Positions 26,046 to 34,804 of a DNA stretch of 64,000 nt are shown piece by piece. The number at the start of each line of letters is the position of its first letter. Position 1 is the first letter of the stretch. The stretch lies in contig NZ_FNRQ01000010.1 of assembly GCF_900107685.1 (NCBI RefSeq), positions 62,001 to 126,000 of the forward strand, in the 5' to 3' direction. This stretch comes from Paraburkholderia sartisoli (GTDB lineage Bacteria; Pseudomonadota; Gammaproteobacteria; Burkholderiales; Burkholderiaceae). Below the pieces are notes generated by a model, which saw nothing but the letters and a program-made list of their open reading frames with translations, did no database searches and had not been told where the DNA came from. A program made the position numbers and the translations under genes.

Positions 26046-26118
26046 GTTACCGACCAGTAACTAATATCGCAACACACATTGTGACTGATCTGTCACAAGT
26101 CTCTTACTGTAGCGGTAA
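26046..26118. promoter_or_regulatory. palindromic operator candidates in the TetR/MFS intergenic region
   Basis: Three dyads share one architecture. GTTAC-N6-GTAAC occurs at 26046-26061. TTGTGAC-TGATCT-GTCACAA, nearly perfect over 20 bp, occurs at 26079-26098. TTAC-N7-GTAA occurs at 26104-26118. Paired dyads between divergent TetR and transporter genes are the normal layout of TetR autoregulation. Confidence 0.55.
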
Positions 26119-26170
26119 CAATTCGCGCGGGCGATGAAAAGCGGGTGCCGCGCGCCGGCTGGAGAAACCG

Positions 26171-27454
26171 ATGAACTGGGCTGCGAGACTGATAGGCGGG
26201 CGCTTCCACTATGGATGGCTGACCGTCGCGGTGGTGTTTCTGGTGCTGCTGGCCGCGGCGGGCACGCGCGCCACGCCGAGCGTGATGATGGTGCCGCTCG
26301 AGCACCAGTTCGGCTGGAGCCGCGCGACGGTCTCCCTCGCGATCTCCGTGAACATCGCGCTGTACGGCTTGATGGGGCCGTTCGCGGCAGCGGCGATGCA
26401 ACGGTTCGGCGTGCGTCCCACGCTCCTTATCGCGCTCGCGACGATGGCGGGCGGCGTCGCGCTTTCGTCGTTGATGACGCATCCGTGGCAGATGGTGCTG
26501 ATCTGGGGCGTGATGGTCGGCGGCTCGACGGGGGTGGCGGCGCTGTCGCTGTCGGCGACAGTGGTGACGCGCTGGTTCACCACGCATCGCGGCCTCGTGA
26601 TGGGCATCCTGACCGCGAGTTCGGCCACCGGCCAGCTCGTGTTCCTGCCGATGCTCGCGGCGATCGCGGAGCATCACGGCTGGAAGCCGGTTGTGCTGGT
26701 GGTGGCGGGCGCCGCCGCGATCGTCCTGCCGCTGGTTGCGTTCCTGCTGCCGGAGCGGCCCGCCGACATGGCGCTGCGCCCGTACGGCGAACCGGCCGAC
26801 GCGCCCGTTGCGTCGAACGTCACGAAGCAGAATCCGCTCGCGATCGCCTTCGGCACGCTGGCGATGGCCAGCAAGACGCGCGACTTCTGGCTTCTCTTCT
26901 TCAGCTTCTTTATTTGCGGTGCGAGCACCAATGGTTACGTCGGCACCCACCTGATCGCGATGTGCGGCGACTACGGCATGACCGAAGTGCAGGGCGCGTC
27001 GCTGCTGGCCGCCATGGGTATCTTCGACCTGTTCGGCACGACGCTGTCCGGATGGCTGTCGGATCGTTTCAACAGCCGCGTGCTGCTGTTCTGGTACTAC
27101 GGGCTGCGCGGGCTGTCGCTGATGTACCTGCCGCACGCGTTCGGAATCGACTTCTTCGGGTTGCCGCTCTTTGCCGTGTTCTATGGCCTCGACTGGATCG
27201 CCACCGTGCCGCCGACCGTGCGTCTGGCCACCGACGTCTACGGCAAGGAATCGGCGCCGGTCGTGTTCGGCTGGGTCGTCGCCGGTCACCAGCTCGGCGC
27301 GGCGTTCGCGGCGCTCGGTGCCGGCATGCTGCGCGCAAGTCTTGGCACCTACACGGTGGCGTCGATGATCTCGGGCGGATTGTGTCTCGTCGCCGCTGTG
27401 ATCGTGCTGCGAATCAACCGCGGCGAGCGGCCGGTCGCCGCGCAGGCGGCATAA
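26171..27454 (+). CDS. MFS transporter
   Basis: This is a 427-residue major facilitator with twelve predicted helices. Landmarks are LEHQFGWSRATVSLAISVNIALYGLMGPF in the first helices, a long cytoplasmic loop around residues 195-225 (RPADMALRPYGEPADA), and the second half beginning DFWLLFFSFFICGASTNGYVGTHLIAMCGDYGMTEVQGA. The sequence resembles the OxlT/monocarboxylate-like branch (MFS_1), and its substrate is unknown. A GGAG site lies ahead of ATG 26171. The divergent TetR gene is the likely regulator. Confidence 0.9.
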   Translation: MNWAARLIGGRFHYGWLTVAVVFLVLLAAAGTRATPSVMMVPLEHQFGWSRATVSLAISVNIALYGLMGPFAAAAMQRFGVRPTLLIALATMAGGVALSSLMTHPWQMVLIWGVMVGGSTGVAALSLSATVVTRWFTTHRGLVMGILTASSATGQLVFLPMLAAIAEHHGWKPVVLVVAGAAAIVLPLVAFLLPERPADMALRPYGEPADAPVASNVTKQNPLAIAFGTLAMASKTRDFWLLFFSFFICGASTNGYVGTHLIAMCGDYGMTEVQGASLLAAMGIFDLFGTTLSGWLSDRFNSRVLLFWYYGLRGLSLMYLPHAFGIDFFGLPLFAVFYGLDWIATVPPTVRLATDVYGKESAPVVFGWVVAGHQLGAAFAALGAGMLRASLGTYTVASMISGGLCLVAAVIVLRINRGERPVAAQAA

Positions 27455-27549
27455 CGTCGGCGCTCGGTGTCGTGCGGGTTGGGTTCCTTTGGCGGCACGG
27501 CGTGGATTGAGCGCTTCGTCCGCGCGACAGCGAACATGGCAGAACAAAG

Positions 27550-27583
27550 CCGGAGCGGTGAATCACATCGCTCCGGTTTTTTT
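27550..27583 (+). terminator. intrinsic terminator after the MFS gene
   Basis: An 8-bp GC-rich stem CCGGAGCG/CGCTCCGG (27550-27557 with 27569-27576) encloses an 11-nt loop and is followed by seven T bases. It ends the MFS transcript about 95 bp past the stop. Confidence 0.9.
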
Positions 27584-27698
27584 CGGCTGCGGCGATCGCA
27601 GTTTTGCGCGGGCACAAACGGCGCGCGGCGCAAAGGCCGGTTATGCTATGTGGCCCCGGGCGTTCGCCCGTCGACTGGATTTCGACCGAGAAAAGCGC

Positions 27699-28292
27699 AT
27701 GATGACAAAACCCGCTCCCACGACTGTCTCCATCCACGAACTTCTTGCTGGCCGCTGGAGTCCGCGCGCGTATTCGAGCGAACCGGTGAGCCGCGACCAG
27801 TTGCATTCGGTGCTCGAGGCGGCGCGCTGGGCGCCTTCGTCGTATAACGGGCAGCCGTGGCGCTTCGTCGTGTTCGACCGCACCACCGACGAAGTCGCGT
27901 TCAAGCGCGCCTTCGCAACGCTGGTGCCATTCAACCAGGGATGGAACGGGCCGGCACCGGTGCTGATCGCGGTCACGACGCAGACGTTGACGAGCAAGGG
28001 CGAAGTCAACCGCTGCGCTTCGTACGATGCGGGCGCGGCAGCGATGGCGCTCGTCCTGCAGGCGCACGCGCTTGGTCTCGCCGCGCACCAGATGAGCGGC
28101 TTCGACGTCCCCGCGTTCCGCAGCGCGTTTGCGATTCCCGCCGACGTCGAAATACTCGCGATGATCTCGCTCGGCCACTACGGCGATGTCGACAAGCTCG
28201 ACCCGGTGCTGCGCGAGCGCGAGAAGTCGGTGCGCCAGCGTCAGCCGCTGGGCGACATCGCCTATGGCGGCGCGTGGAAAAAGGCGTTCTGA
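27699..28292 (+). CDS. nitroreductase family protein
   Basis: The 197-residue protein is an FMN-dependent nitroreductase-fold enzyme that reduces nitro compounds, quinones or flavins with NAD(P)H. Visible are ELLAGRWSPRAYSSEPVSRDQL, LEAARWAPSSYNGQPWRFVVFDR (FMN phosphate site), YDAGAAAMALVLQAHALGLAAHQMSGFD and a MISLGHYGD segment near the C-terminus. Tandem ATGs at 27699 and 27702 could both serve. The in-frame extension to 27489 runs through the upstream terminator and is rejected. The native substrate is unknown. Confidence 0.9.
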   Translation: MMTKPAPTTVSIHELLAGRWSPRAYSSEPVSRDQLHSVLEAARWAPSSYNGQPWRFVVFDRTTDEVAFKRAFATLVPFNQGWNGPAPVLIAVTTQTLTSKGEVNRCASYDAGAAAMALVLQAHALGLAAHQMSGFDVPAFRSAFAIPADVEILAMISLGHYGDVDKLDPVLREREKSVRQRQPLGDIAYGGAWKKAF

Positions 28293-28330
28293 TACGGGCG
28301 TTTGCCTTCGTCTTCAGCTTTGCTGCATTG

Positions 28331-28363
28331 AAAAACGCGCGGCCTCGATGACCGCGCGTTTTT
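28331..28363. terminator. bidirectional terminator between convergent genes
   Basis: A 12-bp perfect inverted repeat AAAAACGCGCGG/CCGCGCGTTTTT (28331-28342 with 28352-28363) with a 9-nt loop and T-runs on both strands. It separates the nitroreductase (plus) from the second MFS transporter (minus). Confidence 0.92.
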
Positions 28364-28390
28364 TTCGAATCGTTTTTGTAGCCGCCGGCC

Positions 28391-29932
28391 TTAATGGTCC
28401 GCGTCGAGCGCGGAAAGCGGCGATGCGACGCTTTCCAGCGATTTTCTTTCCGCGTCGATGCCCCAGATCGCCGCGATCACCGCTGCGGCGACCATCAGCG
28501 CCGCGCCCACGAGATACCCCGTGAACACCTGCGCGCGTTCGTGCGTATCGATCAGGCGCCCGAAAAACGCAGGTCCCGCGATGCCGCCAAGCGCCGTGCC
28601 GAACGCATAGAACACGGCAATCGCGAGCGCGCGGATTTCAAGCGGAAACGATTCGCTGACGGTCAGATACGCCGAACTCGCCGCCGCCGATGCAAAGAAG
28701 AAGATCACCATCCAGGCGATCGTCTGCGTGGTCACATCGAGCGCCCGCTGCTCGAAGAGATAGCCGCTCACCGCGAGCAGCACGCCCGAAATGGCGTACG
28801 TCGACGCAATCATCTTGCGACGGCCGATCACGTCGAAGAGCCGTCCAAGCAGCAGCGGACCGAGAAAGTTGCCGAGCGCGAACGGCAGCAGATACCAGCC
28901 GATGCGATCGCCCGGCACGCCGTAGAAGTCGGTCAGCACGAGCGCATAGGTAAAGAAGATCGCGTTGTAGCAGAACGCCTGCGCGGTCATCAGCGACAGG
29001 CCCACCAGCGAGCGTCGCCGGTGCAACGCGAAGAGCGTGTGAAACACCTCGTGCAGCGTCGTGCGCTCGCGCGAACGCAGTCGCAACACCTGAAGGTCGT
29101 CCTGCGCGAGCGTGTGGCCTTCGCGGCGAAAGCGCGTTTCGATGCCTTCGACGATCGTCCGCGCTTCGTCGTGCTTGCCGTGTGTCAGCAGCCAGCGCGG
29201 GCTTTCGGGAATCCACGCGCGCATCGGCAGGATCACGAGCGCGAGCGCGGCACCGATGAAAAAGCATGCGCGCCAGCCCCAGTCGGCCGGCAGCAGGCTG
29301 TTGTCGAGCAAAACCAGCGAGCCCGTCGCGCCGAGCGCGGCGCCGATCCAGAACGTGCCGTTGATGCCGAGATCGGTCCAGCCGCGCACGCGCGCGGGCG
29401 TGAACTCCTGAATGGTCGAATTGATCGCCGTGTATTCGCCGCCGATGCCCGCGCCCGTCAGAAACCGGAACACAATGAAGCTCGCCAGATTCCATGAAAG
29501 CGCGGTTGCCGCGGTGGCGGCGAGATAAAGAGCGAGCGTGATGAAAAAGAGTTTCCGGCGTCCGAGCCGGTCGGTGAGCCAGCCGAACCCGAGCGCGCCG
29601 AGCACGGCGCCGGCGATGTACGCACTACCGGTCAGACCGACGTCGGCGTTGGAAAAATGCAGCGTCGGGCTTGTTTTCAGCGCGCTCGCCACGGCGCCCG
29701 CCAGCGTCACTTCGAGCCCGTCCAGCAGCCACGTGACACCAAGCGCGAAGACGATCAGCGTGTGGAAGCGACCCCATGGCAGCCGGTCGAGCCGCGACGG
29801 CAGATCGGTTTCGATGATCGCAGGCCGCCCGGTGCGGGCTCCGCGGGCGCTCGATTCGTCGCCGGACGGCGCCTTCGGACTGCCCGCTGAGGCGGGGCGC
29901 TCGTGGGTCGAGGCGGAGGACGGCTCGGTCAT
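28391..29932 (-). CDS. MFS transporter (sugar/aromatic acid porter type)
   Basis: The 513-residue major facilitator has a charged N-terminal tail of about 45 residues, then twelve helices. Signature segments are GSAYIAGAVLGALGFGWLTDRLGRRKLF (loop 2-3 motif), FLTGAGIGGEYTAINSTIQEFTPARVRG, a long central loop around 255-300 (WIPESPRWLLTHGKHDEARTIVEGIE), and LLGRLFDVIGRRKMIASTY in the second half. The PESPRWLL motif and duplicated D-R-x-GRR signatures are those of the sugar porter/metabolite-H+ symporter group. The substrate is unknown. No regulator is adjacent. Confidence 0.9.
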   Translation of the reverse strand: MTEPSSASTHERPASAGSPKAPSGDESSARGARTGRPAIIETDLPSRLDRLPWGRFHTLIVFALGVTWLLDGLEVTLAGAVASALKTSPTLHFSNADVGLTGSAYIAGAVLGALGFGWLTDRLGRRKLFFITLALYLAATAATALSWNLASFIVFRFLTGAGIGGEYTAINSTIQEFTPARVRGWTDLGINGTFWIGAALGATGSLVLLDNSLLPADWGWRACFFIGAALALVILPMRAWIPESPRWLLTHGKHDEARTIVEGIETRFRREGHTLAQDDLQVLRLRSRERTTLHEVFHTLFALHRRRSLVGLSLMTAQAFCYNAIFFTYALVLTDFYGVPGDRIGWYLLPFALGNFLGPLLLGRLFDVIGRRKMIASTYAISGVLLAVSGYLFEQRALDVTTQTIAWMVIFFFASAAASSAYLTVSESFPLEIRALAIAVFYAFGTALGGIAGPAFFGRLIDTHERAQVFTGYLVGAALMVAAAVIAAIWGIDAERKSLESVASPLSALDADH

Positions 29933-30044
29933 TCCTCAAGATCTCCCAAAAATTGATGACATATCCTGCCTGGTCGGGCCCACCTGGTTCATCCGGGATA
30001 GCGCGGCAGCACATTCCATTCCATGGGAGGTCGCGCCGGCCCGG

Positions 30045-30073
30045 TTGATACTCAGGGCGCTTCGTGTTACAAA
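30045..30073 (+). promoter_or_regulatory. sigma70-like promoter of the Hsp70-like gene
   Basis: TTGATA (30045-30050), a 17-bp spacer and TACAAA (30068-30073) form a fair sigma70 match. The start point would fall near 30080, about 35 bp before ATG 30115. Confidence 0.5.
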
Positions 30074-30114
30074 GCCCGTCTTTCCGTGCGCGCCAACCGT
30101 GAGCGATTCCTGCC

Positions 30115-31365
30115 ATGACCTATTGCGCGATTGACTTCGGCACCTCGAACTCGGCTGTTGCGCTGCCTGACGGCGCGACGCTGCGCCTCGCTCCAGTCGA
30201 GGGCGACTACACGACGCTGCCGACCGCTGTCTTCTTCAACACCGACGAGAACACCCGCGAGTTCGGCCGCGCGGCGCTCGACGCCTACATCGACGGCTTC
30301 GACGGCCGGCTGATGCGCTCGATGAAGAGCATTCTCGGCTCCGCGCTCGCCGATACGACGACGGACCTCGGCGACGGCTCCGCGATTCGCTACACCGACG
30401 TGATCGGCATTTTTCTCGACCACCTGAAACGCAAGGCCGAAACGGTCGCGGGCGCGTCGATCGACCGCGCCGTGCTGGGTCGCCCGGTGTTTTTCGTCGA
30501 CGACGACCCGCGCGCCGACCAGCTCGCCCAGCAGCAGCTGGAAGCGGCGGCGCGCTCGGTGGGCCTGCGTGACATCCATTTTCAGTATGAGCCGATCGCG
30601 GCCGCTTTCGACTACGAATCGCACCTGACCAGGGAAGGGCTGGTGCTGGTCGCCGACATCGGCGGCGGCACGTCGGACTTTTCGCTGGTGCGCGTGGGGC
30701 CGGACCGGATGCACCGCATCGAACGCAAGGACGACGTGCTCGCGCATCATGGCGTTCACATCGCCGGCACCGATTTCGACCGGCGCGTCGAACTCGCGAC
30801 GATCCTGCGCGAGATCGGCTACCAGTCGCTCGATCCGGAAGGGCGCGAACTGCCGAACCGCGTCTACTTCGACCTCGCGACGTGGCACCTGATCAACACC
30901 GTCTATTCGCCGAAGCGCGTGAGCGAACTGGGCCTGATGCGGCACCTTTATACGGAGACGCGTCAGCACGACCGGTTGATGCGCGTCGTCGAGCGCCGTC
31001 TGGGCCACGCGCTGGCCGCGCACGCGGAAGAAGCGAAAATCGGCGTGGCGGCAGGCGGCGAAACGGTGATCGATCTGGACGAGGTGGAAGACGACCTGCG
31101 TCTCGCCTTCGACGAAGCGCAACTCGTCGAGGCGGGCCACGACGACATGCAGCGCATTGTCCAGGCCGCGCGCGACACCGTGCAGGCCGCGGGCGTCGCG
31201 ACCCGCGACGTGACGGCCGTGTACTTCACGGGCGGCTCGACGGGCCTCGCGTTTCTGTCGAACGCGCTGGCGGCGGCTTTTCCCGGCGCGCAAGCCGTAT
31301 TCGGCGACCGGCTCGCCAGCGTGGCGACCGGCCTCGGCATTCATGCGCGGCGCATTTTCGGATAA
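30115..31365 (+). CDS. Hsp70 family protein, YegD-like
   Basis: The 416-residue protein is an actin/Hsp70-fold ATPase without the substrate-binding domain of DnaK. The phosphate-1 loop is FGTSNSAVAL near residue 6, phosphate-2 is VADIGGGTSDFSLVRVG near residue 180, and the adenosine-site loop TGGSTGLAFLSNAL is near residue 370. Length and motifs fit E. coli YegD, a putative chaperone of unknown clients. It has no DnaJ or GrpE gene nearby and appears to be a single-gene unit between a promoter-like element and a bidirectional terminator. Confidence 0.9.
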   Translation: MTYCAIDFGTSNSAVALPDGATLRLAPVEGDYTTLPTAVFFNTDENTREFGRAALDAYIDGFDGRLMRSMKSILGSALADTTTDLGDGSAIRYTDVIGIFLDHLKRKAETVAGASIDRAVLGRPVFFVDDDPRADQLAQQQLEAAARSVGLRDIHFQYEPIAAAFDYESHLTREGLVLVADIGGGTSDFSLVRVGPDRMHRIERKDDVLAHHGVHIAGTDFDRRVELATILREIGYQSLDPEGRELPNRVYFDLATWHLINTVYSPKRVSELGLMRHLYTETRQHDRLMRVVERRLGHALAAHAEEAKIGVAAGGETVIDLDEVEDDLRLAFDEAQLVEAGHDDMQRIVQAARDTVQAAGVATRDVTAVYFTGGSTGLAFLSNALAAAFPGAQAVFGDRLASVATGLGIHARRIFG

Positions 31366-31415
31366 TCGGCGTTACGTTATTAATAAAACCGCTGTCGCAT
31401 GAATCCGCAGACATA

Positions 31416-31443
31416 AAAAAACCCCGCCGAGGCGGGGTTTTTT
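31416..31443. terminator. bidirectional terminator between the Hsp70-like gene and the cold-shock gene
   Basis: CCCCGCC/GGCGGGG with a very short loop, flanked by A6-7 upstream and T6 downstream, at 31416-31443. It serves the plus-strand Hsp70-like gene and the minus-strand cold-shock gene that converge here. Confidence 0.93.
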
Positions 31444-31466
31444 GCGTCCAGAAGGAAGCGTGTTGC

Positions 31467-31670
31467 TTACACCGGCTTGATGTTAGCAGCTTGCTTGCCC
31501 TTCGGGCCCGTCTTCACTTCAAACGTAACCTTTTGGTTTTCTTGCAGCGACTTGAAGCCTTCTGCGCGGATTTCCGAGAAATGCGCGAACAGATCTTCGC
31601 CGCCGCCGTCCGGCGTGATGAAGCCAAAGCCCTTTGCGTCATTGAACCACTTGACGGTACCGGTTTCCAT
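31467..31670 (-). CDS. cold-shock protein (CspA family)
   Basis: The 67-residue protein is a single cold-shock domain that binds single-stranded RNA and DNA. RNP1 is KGFGFITP (residues 13-20) and RNP2 is DLFAHF (26-31). The N-terminus METGTVKWFND and the C-terminal GPKGKQAANI are standard. AGGAAC precedes the ATG. A sigma70-like promoter 145-170 bp upstream implies an untranslated leader of roughly 137 nt, a length typical of cold-regulated csp transcripts. Confidence 0.97.
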   Translation of the reverse strand: METGTVKWFNDAKGFGFITPDGGGEDLFAHFSEIRAEGFKSLQENQKVTFEVKTGPKGKQAANIKPV

Positions 31671-32097
31671 ATTACTTGTTCCTAAAGATGGTGAATAAGG
31701 CCGAAGCCCAGGTGTGCATGAAAATCAAGGAAGGGGCAATGGGACCAACCGGAGTACCGTTGATGGGCGAACTACGAAAGACCTTCACTCGCCGCTTGAA
31801 ATCCTGCCCGAACGTTATACGGCGATTTTCTACGAAGGTCAACCCAATTTCCCCGTTCTGTACAGTTTTTTTCGGAATGGTCTGCTTGTTGCTCTCTAAA
31901 CATCCTGTTTTGCGTTGGCATTTGCCGGGGCCAGAACATTTGACGCTGCACTGACCGGGTGCAACCGGTAAACTACGCGCCCGCGTAGAGGTTGCACCTT
32001 CTGTCGGTCAACCGGTCTGCGCGCGTGATGAAGCGTATATTTTCAGCGGTCAGCCTTCCCGCACAGCGCTTCGCATGCTTTCGACACAGGAGAAGAC
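31671..32097. other. 427-bp intergenic region: cold-shock leader and permease upstream region
   Basis: No gene is supported here. The part from 31671 to about 31807 would be the transcribed leader of the minus-strand cold-shock gene. The remainder holds the promoter of that gene and, in the last 100 bp, the upstream region of the plus-strand permease with its AGGAGA ribosome site before GTG 32098. Small open frames on the plus strand (for example 31676-31954) have no protein-like composition. Confidence 0.6.
31814..31842 (-). promoter_or_regulatory. sigma70 promoter of the cold-shock gene
   Basis: Read on the minus strand: TTGACC (31842-31837), a spacer of exactly 17 bp, and TATAAC (31819-31814). 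Both hexamers match five of six consensus bases. Transcription would start near 31807. Confidence 0.7.
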
Positions 32098-33690
32098 GTG
32101 AAAAGTTCTATTCAGAGGAACATCGGACCAGTCGCGCTGCTGTTGACCGGCCTCGGATCCATCATCGGATCGGGCTGGTTGTTTGGCGCGTGGAAGGCGG
32201 CAAAAATTGCAGGCCCGGCGGCAATATGTGCATGGGTGATTGGCGCCGTCGTGATTCTGGCCATCGCGCTCACTTACGCGGAGCTGGGGGCGACGTTCCC
32301 CGAATCGGGCGGGATGGTGCGTTATGCGCGTTACTCGCACGGCGCGCTGGTCGGCTTTATCAGCGCTTGGGCAAACTGGATTGCGATCGTCTCGGTGATT
32401 CCGATCGAAGCCGAAGCGTCGATCCAGTACATGAGCACCTGGCCATACGACTGGGCGCACGCGCTTTTCGTGAACGGCTCTCTGACGACACCCGGTTTAT
32501 TGCTGTCGGCGGCGCTGGTGATCGTGTATTTCCTGCTGAACTACTGGGGCGTGAAGCTCTTCGCGCAAGCGAACTCCGCGATCACCGTCTTCAAGTTCAT
32601 CATTCCTGGCGCGACGATCCTCGGATTGATGTTGACGGGCTTCCACAAGGAAAACTTCGGCGACGCCGGTACGTTCGCGCCGTACGGCTGGTCGGCGGTG
32701 CTGACCGCGGTCGCGACCAGCGGCATCGTGTTCGCGTTCAACGGCTTCCAGAGCCCGATCAACCTTGCCGGCGAGGCACGCAACCCGTCGAAGAGCGTGC
32801 CGTTCGCGGTGATCGGCTCGATCCTGCTTGCGCTCGTGATCTACGTGCTGCTGCAGGTGGCGTACATCGGCGCGGTGAATCCGTCCGACGTGATGAAGGG
32901 CTGGAGCCACTTCAATTTTGCGTCGCCGTTCGCTGAACTGGCGCTCGCGCTGAACCTGAACTGGCTCGCGTTCCTGCTGTACGTCGACGCGTTCGTGAGC
33001 CCGAGCGGCACCGGCACCACCTACATGGCCACGACGACGCGCATGATCTACGCGATGGAGCGCAACAACACAATGCCGAAGATCTTCGGCAACGTGCATC
33101 CGTTCTACGGCGTGCCGCGTCAGGCGATGTGGTTCAACCTGCTGGTTTCGTTCCTCTTCCTGTTCTTTTTCCGCGGCTGGAGTTCGCTCGCGGCGGTGAT
33201 CTCGGTCGCGACGGTGATTTCGTATCTGACGGGGCCGATCAGCCTGATGTCGCTACGCCGCTCGGCGACGGACCTCGAGCGTCCGCTGCATATTCCGGGG
33301 ATGTCGGTAATCGCGCCGTTCGCGTTCGTGTGCGCATCGCTGGTCCTGTACTGGGCGAAGTGGCCGTTGACGGGCGAAATCATCCTGCTGATGATCGTCG
33401 CGCTGCCGGTCTACTTCTACTTCCAGGCGAAGTCGGGTTTCGGCGGTTGGGGACGCGACCTGAAGGCCGCATGGTGGCTGGTTGCCTATCTGCCGGTCAT
33501 GGCGCTGCTTTCGCTGATCGGCAGCAAGGAGTTCGGCGGCCGCGGCATCCTGCCGTACGGCTGGGACATGGTGGTGGTGATCGCGTTCGCGCTCGTGTTC
33601 TATTACTGGGGCGTGCATACCGGCTATCGCACCGGATACCTCGAAGAGCGCGAATCGCCCGACGAGATTCTGGAAGGCATCGGCGCGTAA
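32098..33690 (+). CDS. APC superfamily amino-acid permease
   Basis: The 530-residue integral membrane protein belongs to the APC family. Helix 1 contains LLTGLGSIIGSGWLFGAWKAAKIAGPAA with the unwound GSIIGSGW substrate segment. FAFNGFQSPINLAGEARNPSKSVPFAVIGSI is the family motif of helix 6 and the following loop. About 12 helices are predicted, with a short charged C-terminus. The GTG at 32098 is preceded by AGGAGA. The amino-acid or amine substrate is not predictable. Confidence 0.92.
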   Translation: MKSSIQRNIGPVALLLTGLGSIIGSGWLFGAWKAAKIAGPAAICAWVIGAVVILAIALTYAELGATFPESGGMVRYARYSHGALVGFISAWANWIAIVSVIPIEAEASIQYMSTWPYDWAHALFVNGSLTTPGLLLSAALVIVYFLLNYWGVKLFAQANSAITVFKFIIPGATILGLMLTGFHKENFGDAGTFAPYGWSAVLTAVATSGIVFAFNGFQSPINLAGEARNPSKSVPFAVIGSILLALVIYVLLQVAYIGAVNPSDVMKGWSHFNFASPFAELALALNLNWLAFLLYVDAFVSPSGTGTTYMATTTRMIYAMERNNTMPKIFGNVHPFYGVPRQAMWFNLLVSFLFLFFFRGWSSLAAVISVATVISYLTGPISLMSLRRSATDLERPLHIPGMSVIAPFAFVCASLVLYWAKWPLTGEIILLMIVALPVYFYFQAKSGFGGWGRDLKAAWWLVAYLPVMALLSLIGSKEFGGRGILPYGWDMVVVIAFALVFYYWGVHTGYRTGYLEERESPDEILEGIGA

Positions 33691-33746
33691 CGCGGTTTCT
33701 TCCGGTCACGATTCCCGGCGCGCGATGCGCTGGGAATCGACCTGAA

Positions 33747-33786
33747 AAAAGCCCGCTGGGTCTGCTACAGACGCCAGCGGGCTTTT
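33747..33786. terminator. bidirectional terminator between permease and dioxygenase genes
   Basis: A 13-bp stem AAAAGCCCGCTGG/CCAGCGGGCTTTT (33747-33759 with 33774-33786) encloses an inner 5-bp stem GTCTG/CAGAC, giving one long hairpin with A and T flanks. It lies between convergent genes. Confidence 0.93.
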
Positions 33787-33822
33787 CTTTTTCCGCAGGC
33801 GAAACGGCGCCGGCTCAAACGG

Positions 33823-34608
33823 TCAGGCGTTGCCGAACACGTAGTTCGTCATCGCGAGCGAGCGCTGATACGTGCCGAGCGACTGGATCGACAGCGTGAA
33901 GTCATCGTCGGCGGCGCCGAGTGCCGAGAAGACGGGCAGCAGGTGCTCGTCGGTCGGGTGCATCAGCACGGCGTGTGGCGCCTGCGCGCGATAGTCGAGC
34001 AACGCATCGATGTCGCGGGCGGCGAGCTTCGATTCGAACCAGTCGGTGAACTCGGCCACGCGCGGATCGGCGTCTTCCGGACGCGCCGAGAAATCGGCCG
34101 CGCGCAGATTGTGCGTGATCTGGCCGGAGCCGATCACCATCACGCCTTCATCCTTCAGCGCCCGCAGCGCGCGGCCGACCTTGAAGTGATGCGCCGGGTC
34201 CATGCGCGGCTGGATCGATAACTGCGCGACGGGCACGTCGGCTTCCGGGAAGAGCAGCAGCATCGGCACCCAGGCGCCGTGATCGAGCCCGTGCGGCTGC
34301 GTCGCGGTTGCGATGCCGTGTTCGCCGAGCAGGGCCGCCGCCTTGCGAGCGACATCCGGCGCGCCGGGCGCCGGGTACTGGATTTCATACAACTGGCGCG
34401 GAAAGCCGTGGAAATCGTGGATGGTTTCGGGCGCCTCCGAGGTGCTCGCGACCGGCTGCGCCGTGCCCCAGTGAGCCGACAGCATCAGGACGGCCCGGGG
34501 ACGCGGCAATTGAGCCGAAAGCGTCGCGAATTCGACGGACGGAAGCGCCGGATCGATCGGCAGCGTGGGCGCGCCGTGCGACAGGTAAAGCGTGGGTAAG
34601 CGGGTCAT
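33823..34608 (-). CDS. DODA-type extradiol ring-opening dioxygenase family protein (YgiD-like)
   Basis: The 261-residue protein belongs to the LigB-fold class III dioxygenases, DODA/YgiD branch. The N-terminal LYLSHGAPTLPID carries a metal-ligand His. It is followed by VLMLSAHWGTAQP with another, GLDHGAWVPMLLLFPEADVPVAQLSIQ in the middle, and VMIGSGQITHNLR and HPTDEHLLPVFSALGA with further conserved His residues. E. coli YgiD acts on L-DOPA in vitro; the natural substrate is unknown. ATG at 34608 is the natural start. It is a single-gene unit. Confidence 0.9.
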   Translation of the reverse strand: MTRLPTLYLSHGAPTLPIDPALPSVEFATLSAQLPRPRAVLMLSAHWGTAQPVASTSEAPETIHDFHGFPRQLYEIQYPAPGAPDVARKAAALLGEHGIATATQPHGLDHGAWVPMLLLFPEADVPVAQLSIQPRMDPAHHFKVGRALRALKDEGVMVIGSGQITHNLRAADFSARPEDADPRVAEFTDWFESKLAARDIDALLDYRAQAPHAVLMHPTDEHLLPVFSALGAADDDFTLSIQSLGTYQRSLAMTNYVFGNA

Positions 34609-34804
34609 GGCAGCGAAGCCGCGTGGCTAGCGGTCAGAAGGTTTCGTTACTACCACTATAGGGGCGCACTGTCGTTTGATAAACGGGGCGAAATGGATTT
34701 GATTGTCTCGCGGATGTCGATAATCGTGAGATCGGACGCCTTGATGACCGCGCTGCGCCGATTCGCGCGGCAATTCCACGCCGGCGATCGCGCCTGCGGC
34801 CGAT

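Noticed and set aside
31676..31954. 92-codon plus-strand gene upstream of the permease
   Set aside because: It is antisense to the predicted leader and promoter of the cold-shock gene and has no protein-like composition.
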